From positions 1-5,749 of the forward strand of contig JAFTIV010000095.1 in the NCBI GenBank assembly GCA_017456685.1: DNA of 5,749 nt, given 5' to 3'. Origin of the DNA: Clostridia bacterium (GTDB lineage: Bacteria; Bacillota; Clostridia; Oscillospirales; CAG-272). The translations under genes were made by a program, and so were the position numbers. The notes under the pieces are model-generated. The model had not been told where the DNA came from, did not search any database, and saw only the letters and a program-made list of their open reading frames with translations. This document shows positions 1 through 5,095 of this stretch, one piece after another; position 1 is the first letter of the stretch; each line of letters begins with the position of its first letter.

Positions 1-91
1 CAAGAGTGAGCGCATTTTCCTCGCTTATAATACCGCGAGTGGCATCGTTTAAGCCCGATACCTCAATTAGCTTTTTTGTAAAATTAGACAT
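1..91 (-). CDS. Hypothetical protein, N-terminal 30 residues only (runs off left edge)
   Basis: The last gene of the minus-strand cluster starts with ATG at 89-91 and stays open to the window edge, giving 30 codons that begin MSNFTKKLIEVSGLN. I do not recognise the family. The visible part is a short soluble-looking segment with no signal peptide or membrane helix. The reading frame is supported by a strong AAGGAG ribosome binding site at 96-101, four bases before the ATG, and by its position 42 nt after the rluD stop in the same direction with no terminator between, so it is probably co-transcribed with rluD. The start does not resemble PyrR, which often neighbours a rluD-type gene in Firmicutes. 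The gene call is fairly safe; its function is unknown. Confidence 0.7.
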   Translation of the reverse strand, partial: MSNFTKKLIEVSGLNDATRGIISEENALTL

Positions 92-95
92 ATAG

Positions 96-110
96 CTCCT
101 TGCGCCAAGG
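96..110 (-). promoter_or_regulatory. Ribosome binding site of the last ORF, partly inside a small hairpin
   Basis: On the minus strand AAGGAG (96-101) precedes the ATG at 91. The bases CCTTG-GCG-CAAGG (98-110) form a perfect 5-bp stem with a 3-nt loop, and the 3' arm includes the AAGG of the ribosome binding site. The pairing is seen directly; any effect on translation is inference. Confidence 0.5.
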
Positions 111-133
111 TGTAAAAAGCTAAACAGGGCGCG

Positions 134-1048
134 TCAAAGTGTTTCTAAAATATCAAGAAGGGCGGAAAACTCACTTGGAAAATCAACCTCGAAGTGCATA
201 ATTTCCTTTGTTCTTGGGTGCGGGAAGGAAAGCTCCTTTGCGTGTAGGCATTGCCCGCTTAGGTATTTTGCGTGTGCGCGCTCAAATTGAGTTTTGCCAC
301 CGCCGTAAACCGTGTCCCCTATAATCGGGTGACCTATGTGTGAGAGATGAACTCTTATTTGGTGAGTGCGCCCTGTTTCAAGCTGAAGCCTTGCGTGGCA
401 GAAGGACGAGTAATCGCGAAGCACCTCGTAGTGTGTAATTGCCTCGCGCCCGCCTGCAACAACAGCCATTTTCTTTCTGTCAATCGGGTGCCTTGCAATA
501 GGCGCATTTATTGTGCCCTTCTCGCTTGGAAGGTGACCTGTGACAATTGCGTGATATACGCGCTTTATGCCGTGGTCCTTAAGAAGCGAGGAGAGGAAAA
601 TGTGTGCCTCGTCAGTCTTTGCAACGACTAAAAGCCCACTTGTGTCCTTGTCAATGCGGTGAACAATGCCTGGGCGAATAACACCATTTATACCCGATAA
701 CGAGCCCTTGCAATGGTATAAAAGCGCATTTACAAGAGTTCCGCTTTCGTTTCCAACCGCAGGGTGGACAACCATGCCCGAGGGCTTGTTTATAACGATA
801 ATCTCGTCGTCCTCGTAAACGATATCGAGAGGAATGTCCTCAGCCTCAGCGCTAAGCTCCTTGACGGGCATAGCCTCAATCTCAAGCTCGTCCCCCTCGC
901 GCAGACGGTAATTTTTTGGCTGAGGTCTGCCATTTACAAGAACAAGCTCGTTTTCTATAAGCACCTGCGCGTGTGAGCGCGAAACGCCTGCATACTCGCT
1001 AACAAGCACATCAAGGCGCTTTTTAGCATCAGTCGTCAAAATCGTCAT
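134..1048 (-). CDS. rluD: Ribosomal large-subunit pseudouridine synthase, RluA/RluD family
   Basis: This 304-residue protein should convert specific uridines of 23S rRNA to pseudouridine in the cytoplasm. An N-terminal S4 RNA-binding domain spans about residues 10-57 (RLDVLVSEYAGVSRSHAQ onward). The catalytic domain follows from about residue 75, with INKPSGMVVHP (86-96), the signature HRIDKDTSGLLVVAKT (130-145) whose Asp133 is the expected catalytic aspartate, and GRTHQIRVHLSHIGHPIIGD (226-245). Length is normal for the family. I chose the ATG at 1046-1048 because AAGGAG lies 7 nt upstream (1056-1061) and the protein then starts right before the S4 domain. The frame is open further upstream to a TTG at 1129, but that extension only shadows lspA. 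The gene overlaps the lspA end by 20 nt, so translation is probably coupled. Firmicutes carry several RluA-family paralogues, so the exact target uridines are not certain. Confidence 0.95.
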   Translation of the reverse strand: MTILTTDAKKRLDVLVSEYAGVSRSHAQVLIENELVLVNGRPQPKNYRLREGDELEIEAMPVKELSAEAEDIPLDIVYEDDEIIVINKPSGMVVHPAVGNESGTLVNALLYHCKGSLSGINGVIRPGIVHRIDKDTSGLLVVAKTDEAHIFLSSLLKDHGIKRVYHAIVTGHLPSEKGTINAPIARHPIDRKKMAVVAGGREAITHYEVLRDYSSFCHARLQLETGRTHQIRVHLSHIGHPIIGDTVYGGGKTQFERAHAKYLSGQCLHAKELSFPHPRTKEIMHFEVDFPSEFSALLDILETL

Positions 1049-1547
1049 CAGCGCTCTCCTTAGGGTGCTTTTTTCTGTACTCCTTAATAATATCGAGCAC
1101 AAGACCGAGAATAGCAACACCAACACCAACGCAAACGCAGGTGTCAGCGATATTGAATACCCAAGGGAACAAATCGCCCATAAAGGTTAGCTCAATCATA
1201 TCAGTAACCTTAAAGGGCGGGAAACAACGGTCAATCATATTACCTATTCCGCCACCCATAACAAGCGCAAGACCGATTTTTGTAATTCGGTTGTCCTTGC
1301 TAAAGCGGAAAAGATAGATGCCGATTGCAATAAGACCGATTGTTGAGATTGTGATAAAAATCCACCTATGGTCGCCAAGCAAGCCGAATGCCATACCATC
1401 GTTCTTGACATGCACAAGCTCAATAAAGCCCTTTATAAGCGGAACACCATCGCCAACTGCGAGGTTGTTGCAAATGATAACCTTGGTAAGCTGGTCAAGT
1501 CCAATTGAGCCAACGATTACAAGAATCAAAACTACAAAAAACGGCAT
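1029..1547 (-). CDS. lspA: Lipoprotein signal peptidase (signal peptidase II)
   Basis: LspA is a membrane aspartyl protease that removes the signal peptide from diacylglyceryl-modified prolipoproteins. The 172-residue product shows four hydrophobic segments at roughly 4-22, 60-80, 88-104 and 130-153. Family motifs are DQLTK (18-22), the NxGxAFG-like block KNDGMAFG (48-55), GGGIGNMIDR (98-107) with catalytic Asp106, and FNIADTCVCVG (131-141) with catalytic Asp135. The start ATG has AAGGAG 5 nt upstream (1553-1558), and that site contains part of the yggT stop codon. The C-terminus is odd: after a basic KKHPKE stretch it ends in the acidic tail ADDDFDD (166-172), which should face the cytoplasm and is encoded partly in the overlap with rluD. 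A methionine replaces the usual alanine in the NxGAAFG block, which is a mild change away from the catalytic aspartates. Confidence 0.96.
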   Translation of the reverse strand: MPFFVVLILVIVGSIGLDQLTKVIICNNLAVGDGVPLIKGFIELVHVKNDGMAFGLLGDHRWIFITISTIGLIAIGIYLFRFSKDNRITKIGLALVMGGGIGNMIDRCFPPFKVTDMIELTFMGDLFPWVFNIADTCVCVGVGVAILGLVLDIIKEYRKKHPKESADDDFDD

Positions 1548-1556
1548 AATTTCTCC

Positions 1557-1847
1557 TTAAACTAAATAATACAAAAGATAAAGAAGCCTTTGAGCGACAG
1601 ATAAAAGAATAATAACCGCTAAAAACGAAAGGTCAATAGGGCATCTGCGCGCAAACTCCCAGCGCATAATCACATCACGCACAGGACGGAGCACGGGCTC
1701 AGTTATTTTGTAAAAGAAATAATAGGTGCGCCTATCTCTTGCACCTGGTATCCACGATAAAATCGCGCGTGCGAGCATACAAAGCTCAAAAAGCGAGAAA
1801 ATTATCGACAGAACCGTGACAATTGTGTTAATTATATAAAACATCAT
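1557..1847 (-). CDS. yggT: YggT/YlmG family integral membrane protein
   Basis: This 96-residue membrane protein belongs to the YggT (YlmG, CCB3-like) family, whose members sit beside sepF in Gram-positive genomes and have been linked to division, envelope or osmotic functions; the biochemical role is not settled. Two hydrophobic segments are visible at about 3-25 and 73-95. Between them lie the family blocks ARAILSWIP (26-34) and ITEPVLRPVR (48-57), and PIDLSFLAVIILL (70-82) opens the second helix. The length is normal. The ATG overlaps the sepF stop in an ATGA tetranucleotide (1844-1847), followed by a second in-frame ATG. I see no good Shine-Dalgarno upstream (the leader reads CCTTCTCAGATTT), so translation probably relies on coupling to sepF. 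Confidence 0.93.
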   Translation of the reverse strand: MMFYIINTIVTVLSIIFSLFELCMLARAILSWIPGARDRRTYYFFYKITEPVLRPVRDVIMRWEFARRCPIDLSFLAVIILLSVAQRLLYLLYYLV

Positions 1848-2233
1848 AAATCTGAGAAGGTGTCGTCACCATCATCGTCGTCAAAATCCTCTCCGCTTAC
1901 ATCAACATCGCGAGGAGCGATAAAATACGAGTCAGCAGTGGCGCTCTTAATAGTTGCGTTGAGCGCGTATGCAACGCCTGCGATAAAGTCAATCATTCTG
2001 CGACAAAGCGCCTTGTCAAGACCCTCAAGATTGAGAAGCACGGTCTTGCCCTCAACGAGGTAATCGCCAGCTGTTAAAATTTGATTGAATTGAGTAGGCT
2101 TAACAACCTTTAGCTCAATATTAGAGCCACCAAAGGCAACATTTGCGCCCTCATCGTCGTCAAATGCCTCAATATCGTCCTCGTCGTCAAAATCCTCGTA
2201 GTCTATTTTCTTGCCAAATCCAAAAAGTCCCAT
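1844..2233 (-). CDS. sepF: Cell division protein SepF
   Basis: SepF binds FtsZ filaments and tethers them to the membrane during septum formation. The 129-residue protein has a short MGLFGFGKK start, consistent with the membrane-binding N-terminus of the family, an acidic linker (11-29), and the SepF core from about 39 to 113: ELKVVKPTQF (40-49), GKTVLLNLEGLDKALCRRMIDF in two blocks at 62-83, GVAYALNATI (86-95) and SYFIAPRDVDVS (102-113). The C-terminus carries an extra acidic tail, GEDFDDDDGDD (114-124). The FDD-rich motif occurs three times (F15, F24, F117) and is matched at DNA level by an exact 17-nt repeat. The start ATG shares one base with the yggS stop (TAATG at 2231-2235), with AAGGAAG at 2242-2248 as ribosome binding site. 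Position between yggS and yggT matches the ylmEFG order. Confidence 0.95.
   Translation of the reverse strand: MGLFGFGKKIDYEDFDDEDDIEAFDDDEGANVAFGGSNIELKVVKPTQFNQILTAGDYLVEGKTVLLNLEGLDKALCRRMIDFIAGVAYALNATIKSATADSYFIAPRDVDVSGEDFDDDDGDDTFSDL
1875..1891. repeat. sepF: 17-nt exact repeat in the 3' end of sepF
   Basis: This 17-nt stretch is identical to 2181-2197 in the same gene. It encodes the EDFDD core of the acidic C-terminal tail of SepF, in the same frame as the other copy. A third, shorter match of 14 nt exists between 1872-1885 and 2151-2164. Confidence 0.8.
2181..2197. repeat. sepF: 17-nt exact repeat in the 5' part of sepF
   Basis: This is the partner of 1875-1891 and encodes EDFDD in the acidic N-terminal linker of SepF (residues 13-17). 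Both copies lie in low-complexity Asp-rich coding sequence, so either duplication or simple codon preference can explain them. Confidence 0.8.
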
Positions 2234-2904
2234 TATAAATACTTCCTTTCACCAAAGATTGCACTGCCGATGCGGACAAGGTTAGCCCCTGCCTCTGCGG
2301 CATATTCATAGCTTTCGCTCATTCCCATAGAGAGAATAGCGCTATTGTCGTTTTTAAATAGCCTGTCAAAAAGCTCCTTGACAGGGGTAAAATATGAGAG
2401 ATATTCCTCGCGCGAGGAGCATCTTGGAGCCATAGTCATAAGACCGCGCACGCGCACACATTTAAGCGCTGATACTTCTTCAATTAGCGCCTCGACATCC
2501 TCAAGCATAGCACCGCCCTTGCTTTCCTCGCGTCCGCTGTTTACCTCGATAAGAATGTCCATCACCCTGCCGATTTTTGCACAGCGCTTGTCAATCTCCT
2601 GAGCAAGAGCGAGGGAGTCAACCGAGTGAATTAAATCAACCTTGTCGCAAATATATTTTACCTTGTTCTTTTGAAGCGTGCCGATGAAATGAAGGCTCGC
2701 TCGCTTGTCGTAGCCCTCGTACTTTTCGAGAAGCTCATTTACTCTGTTCTCGCCAATTGTGTCAACACCAAGCGAGATAAGGTAATTTATATTTTCGACG
2801 CTTTGCATCTTAGTCGCACCAAGAATAGTTATTTTTCTGTCCTTAGTATAGGGGGCAAGCCTTTTTAAAACCGCCTCGTAATTTGCTTTAATTTGTTCCT
2901 TCAT
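2233..2904 (-). CDS. yggS: YggS family pyridoxal-phosphate homeostasis protein
   Basis: YggS (YlmE, PROSC/PLPBP family) is a PLP-binding single-domain TIM barrel without known enzymatic activity that buffers pyridoxal phosphate and affects amino-acid metabolism. The 223-residue protein has PLP lysine K32 in GATKM (29-33), GENRVNELLEK (51-61), HFIGTLQKNKVK (72-83), LIEVNSG (118-124), VRGLMTM (152-158), LSMGMSESYEYA (191-202), and the phosphate-binding end VRIGSAIFGER (210-220). Length is typical. A conservative Glu replaces the more usual Asp or Asn in SMGMS-D. The ATG lies 17 nt inside the end of miaA, with AAGGGA at 2910-2915 as ribosome binding site, also inside miaA. Its stop overlaps the sepF start by one base. 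The order yggS-sepF-yggT is conserved in Gram-positive bacteria. Confidence 0.95.
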   Translation of the reverse strand: MKEQIKANYEAVLKRLAPYTKDRKITILGATKMQSVENINYLISLGVDTIGENRVNELLEKYEGYDKRASLHFIGTLQKNKVKYICDKVDLIHSVDSLALAQEIDKRCAKIGRVMDILIEVNSGREESKGGAMLEDVEALIEEVSALKCVRVRGLMTMAPRCSSREEYLSYFTPVKELFDRLFKNDNSAILSMGMSESYEYAAEAGANLVRIGSAIFGERKYL

Positions 2905-3838
2905 ATAAGTCCCTTAAAATTCTAAGCGCCTCGTCAAGAGGGCTGATTTCATCTGTATAGATTGTGTGATAATTCTTTTTCTTAAACCAAGTAAGCTGTC
3001 GCTTCGCATAGTGCCTTGTCGATAGCTTTAGCTGAGCAACGCAGTCCTCAAAAGAAGCCTCGCCCTTAAGATAGGGAATTAGCTCCTTGTAGCCAATAGC
3101 ACCCGATGCGGTTGTTTTTCCGTCAAGCACACCCGCGTTATAAAGCGCACGACACTCATCAAGCAAGCCAAGAGAGAGCATTAAATCAACGCGCGCCTCA
3201 ATACGCGAGTAGAGAAGCTCCTTGTTTCTTGCACACAGAAAGAATACCACCGAATCGTACGGCGATTCCTGCTCACGCGAGAGGGCATCAAGCTCGCTCT
3301 TTCTTTTTCCTGTTGTTTTAAAAATTTCAATTGCGCGAATAACTCGCTTTATGTTGTTTTCGTGAATTTGCTCGGCACTCTCGGGGTCAAGCTCTCTTAG
3401 CATATTGTGAAGCGCGTGAGCACCATTTTCCTTGGCAAAAGCCTCAAGCTCTGCGCGAAGGGCATCGTCCCTTACTGTGTCTGTAAAAGATGGAATTTCA
3501 AGCACGCTGTCAAGATAAAGACCTGTTCCGCCACAGAAAATAGGTGTTTTTTTGCGCGAGAGAATATCGTTAATCGCTTCCCTTGCAAGCACCTGATAAT
3601 CCGCACACGAAAAGCTACTGTGTGGGTCTAAAATATCAATCAAATGGTGCTTAATTTGCGCGCGCTCCTCAATGGTCGCCTTTGCTGTGCCTATGTCCAT
3701 TCCGCGATAGATTTGCATAGAGTCACACGAGATAATCTCGCCATTTAGCCTCTTGGCAAGCTCTATTGCAAGTGCGGTTTTGCCAACTGCTGTGGGACCG
3801 ACTATGGCAAGCACGCGTGGTTTATTCGTTTTTTCCAT
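2888..3838 (-). CDS. miaA: tRNA dimethylallyltransferase MiaA
   Basis: MiaA transfers a dimethylallyl group from DMAPP to N6 of adenosine 37, next to the anticodon, in tRNAs that read codons starting with U. This is the first step to ms2i6A. The 316-residue protein has a P-loop GPTAVGKT (14-21), SCDSMQIYRGMDIGTAK (37-53) with the conserved Asp39, HHLIDILDP (64-72), FCGGTGLYLDS (101-111), ENNIKRVIRAIEIFKTTGK (160-178), ASGAIGYKEL (244-253) and TRHYAKRQLTWF (274-285). Length is at the upper end of the normal range. The ATG has GTGAGG 5 nt upstream (3844-3849). It follows queA after 27 nt, and its end overlaps yggS by 17 nt. hfq, the frequent downstream neighbour of miaA in other bacteria, is absent here. 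Confidence 0.97.
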   Translation of the reverse strand: MEKTNKPRVLAIVGPTAVGKTALAIELAKRLNGEIISCDSMQIYRGMDIGTAKATIEERAQIKHHLIDILDPHSSFSCADYQVLAREAINDILSRKKTPIFCGGTGLYLDSVLEIPSFTDTVRDDALRAELEAFAKENGAHALHNMLRELDPESAEQIHENNIKRVIRAIEIFKTTGKRKSELDALSREQESPYDSVVFFLCARNKELLYSRIEARVDLMLSLGLLDECRALYNAGVLDGKTTASGAIGYKELIPYLKGEASFEDCVAQLKLSTRHYAKRQLTWFKKKNYHTIYTDEISPLDEALRILRDLYEGTN

Positions 3839-3865
3839 ATCAGCCTCACTAAAAATTGTAGCCTT

Positions 3866-4945
3866 TTAGGGCAAAATTAGCATCGCATCTCCAAAGGAGA
3901 AGAAATGATATTTTTCCTCAACCGCGCATTTGTACGCGTCCATTATTCTGTCCCTGCCATAAAGGGCGGAAACAAGCATAAGAAGCGTGCTCTCTGGCAG
4001 GTGGAAGTTTGTAATTAGAGCATCAACTGCCTTGAATTTATAGCCTGGGAAGATAAAAATTCCCGTCTCGTCGCTTATGGGTATAACCCTTCCGTCCTCC
4101 GTCGAGGTACTCTCAAGCGTGCGAAGAGAGGTTGTCCCAACGGCTATTGTGCGCCCGCCTGCCTTGCGACGCTCGTTAATAATGCGTGCGCTTTGCTCGC
4201 TTACGGAGATATATTCTGCGTGCATAATGTGGTCAGCAATCGCCTCCTCCTTTACAGGACGGAAGGTGCCAAGACCTACATGAAGCATAACTGGCACGAT
4301 AGCAACACCCTTGGCTTTTATTTTTTCAAGAAGCTCAGGGGTGAAGTGAAGCCCCGCGGTTGGCGCAGCGCTTGAGCCGTTTTCGCGCGCATAAACCGTT
4401 TGATAGCGACTTTGGTCCTCAAGCTTTTTTGTAATGTATGGTGGCAAGGGCATTGAGCCGATTAGCTCAAGCACCTCGTAAATGCTTGCAAATTTAGATT
4501 TGTCGTATTCAAAGGAAACTATTCGGTTTCCGTCAGCAACGATATCAGTAACGGTTGCCTCAAGAATGTCGCCAAAGCGAATTTTTCCACCAAGCTTAAT
4601 TTTCTTGGCGGGGCGCAAAAGCACCTCCCACGAGTCGGTTGCGCGTTGCTTTAAAAGAAGCATTTCTATCTTAGAGGGCTCGCCGACAAACTCACCCGAG
4701 CGCACCTTCTCGCCCCAAACCCTTGCGGGAATAACGCGAGAGTCGTTTATAACGAGAGTGTCTCCCTCCCTTAGATAGTCAAGAATATCGTAAAAATGCT
4801 TGTGAGTAATATTGCCGTCCTCAAGCACCATAAGGCGCGAATGGTCGCGTGGCTCGATAGGCGTTTGAGCAATAAGCTCCTCGGGCAGAGAATAGAAGAA
4901 ATCCGCCGTCTTAAGGTCTGTTTTTGGAAGTTCGTTTTTTATCAT
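3866..4945 (-). CDS. queA: S-adenosylmethionine:tRNA ribosyltransferase-isomerase QueA
   Basis: QueA uses the ribosyl part of S-adenosylmethionine to turn preQ1 at tRNA position 34 into epoxyqueuosine, the penultimate step of queuosine synthesis. The 359-residue protein carries the family blocks SLPEELIAQTPIEPRDHSRL (19-38), GDTLVINDSRVIPAR (61-75), YQTVYARENGSSAAPTAGLH (181-200), LHVGLGTFRPV (221-231), AVGTTSLRTLES (268-279), LITNFHLPESTLLMLVSA (310-327) and FFSFGDAMLI (348-357). Length agrees with the family (about 340-360). I chose the ATG at 4943-4945 because AAGGAA lies 4 nt upstream (4950-4955). A longer frame to a TTG at 5005 adds 20 unconserved residues and has no ribosome binding site. 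It is the first gene of the minus-strand operon; tgt and the preQ1 and epoxyqueuosine-reductase genes are not in this window. Confidence 0.97.
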   Translation of the reverse strand: MIKNELPKTDLKTADFFYSLPEELIAQTPIEPRDHSRLMVLEDGNITHKHFYDILDYLREGDTLVINDSRVIPARVWGEKVRSGEFVGEPSKIEMLLLKQRATDSWEVLLRPAKKIKLGGKIRFGDILEATVTDIVADGNRIVSFEYDKSKFASIYEVLELIGSMPLPPYITKKLEDQSRYQTVYARENGSSAAPTAGLHFTPELLEKIKAKGVAIVPVMLHVGLGTFRPVKEEAIADHIMHAEYISVSEQSARIINERRKAGGRTIAVGTTSLRTLESTSTEDGRVIPISDETGIFIFPGYKFKAVDALITNFHLPESTLLMLVSALYGRDRIMDAYKCAVEEKYHFFSFGDAMLILP

Positions 4946-4949
4946 ATAG

Positions 4950-4955
4950 TTCCTT
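4950..4955 (-). promoter_or_regulatory. queA: Ribosome binding site that fixes the queA start
   Basis: AAGGAA on the minus strand lies 4 nt before the ATG at 4943-4945. It favours this ATG over the upstream in-frame TTG at 5005, which has only AT-rich sequence before it. A 5-bp hairpin (4958-4974) ends two bases before the site. Confidence 0.8.
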
Positions 4956-4957
4956 GT

Positions 4958-4974
4958 CACGCAAAAATGGCGTG
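4958..4974 (-). promoter_or_regulatory. Small hairpin in the queA leader
   Basis: The arms CACGC and GCGTG (minus strand) form a 5-bp stem with a 7-nt loop CATTTTT, immediately upstream of the queA ribosome binding site. The pairing is visible; a regulatory role is speculative, because short stems like this arise by chance. It does not match the preQ1 riboswitch pattern. Confidence 0.25.
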
Positions 4975-5036
4975 CATATAATGTAATAGGCTTAAAAATA
5001 AACAAATAAAATTTATCTTACTGTTAGTATATAGTA

Positions 5037-5047
5037 TATAATATAAT
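5037..5047 (+). promoter_or_regulatory. Probable dapA -10 region (two overlapping TATAAT)
   Basis: TATAAT occurs at 5037-5042 and again at 5042-5047, sharing one T. No good -35 hexamer is found 16-18 nt upstream (the region reads TTATCTTACTG), so the promoter is only half supported. Start of transcription would be near 5050-5055, giving a dapA leader of about 40 nt, too short for a lysine riboswitch. The element lies in and next to the spacer of the opposing queA promoter. Confidence 0.4.
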
Positions 5048-5054
5048 TGCAATT
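5045..5054. repeat. 10-bp palindrome between the divergent promoters
   Basis: AATTGCAATT is a perfect palindrome placed within the spacer of the queA promoter and overlapping the downstream dapA TATAAT. It could be an operator for a dimeric regulator of both directions, but a 10-bp AT-rich palindrome in such a region may be chance. Confidence 0.3.
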
Positions 5055-5079
5055 TTTTCAACTGATTTTTGAATTTTTT

Positions 5080-5085
5080 GGAGGA
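5080..5085 (+). promoter_or_regulatory. dapA: dapA ribosome binding site
   Basis: GGAGGA, a near-perfect Shine-Dalgarno, lies 10 nt before the ATG at 5096. It fixes the start of dapA, and no other start codon lies at a suitable distance. Confidence 0.85.
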
Positions 5086-5095
5086 AATTCAGTTT

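Larger units (their letters stand above)
5033..5061 (-). promoter_or_regulatory. Sigma-A-type promoter of the queA operon
   Basis: On the minus strand a -35 TTGAAA (5056-5061, five of six to consensus) and a -10 TATACT (5033-5038, five of six) are separated by 17 nt, the optimal spacing. A second TATACT lies at 5026-5031. Transcription would start near 5026, leaving a leader of about 80 nt before queA. This is the only good promoter I see for the whole minus-strand cluster. Confidence 0.65.

Noticed and set aside
92..133. Terminator after rluD
   Set aside because: The possible GCGCC/GGCGC pairing (102-106 with 128-132) has a 21-nt loop and no U-tract after it, so the cluster most likely continues into the next ORF.
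347..631. Plus-strand open frame opposite rluD
   Set aside because: It is antisense to well-conserved RluD coding sequence, resembles no family, and has no ribosome binding site or promoter.
1049..1129. N-terminal extension of the rluD frame to a TTG at 1129
   Set aside because: It lies wholly inside lspA, encodes a hydrophobic stretch unlike RluD proteins, and the ATG at 1048 has a strong AAGGAG at proper distance.
4482..4778. Plus-strand open frame opposite queA
   Set aside because: It lies antisense to conserved QueA sequence; its Ser- and Arg-rich product is typical of a shadow frame.
4946..5005. N-terminal extension of the queA frame to a TTG at 5005
   Set aside because: The 20 extra residues are not part of the QueA family, there is no ribosome binding site, and the ATG at 4945 is preceded by AAGGAA.
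4946..5030. preQ1 riboswitch upstream of queA
   Set aside because: Only one 5-bp stem is visible and the preQ1-I type core (GGTTC followed by the A-rich pairing tail) is not found.
5057..5073. TTCAA/TTGAA inverted repeat in the dapA leader
   Set aside because: Only five AT-rich pairs around a 7-nt loop; it is partly the -35 element of the opposite promoter and is easily explained by composition.
5026..5095. Lysine riboswitch (L box) upstream of dapA
   Set aside because: The probable leader is about 40 nt and AT-rich; an L box needs well over 150 nt of structured RNA.
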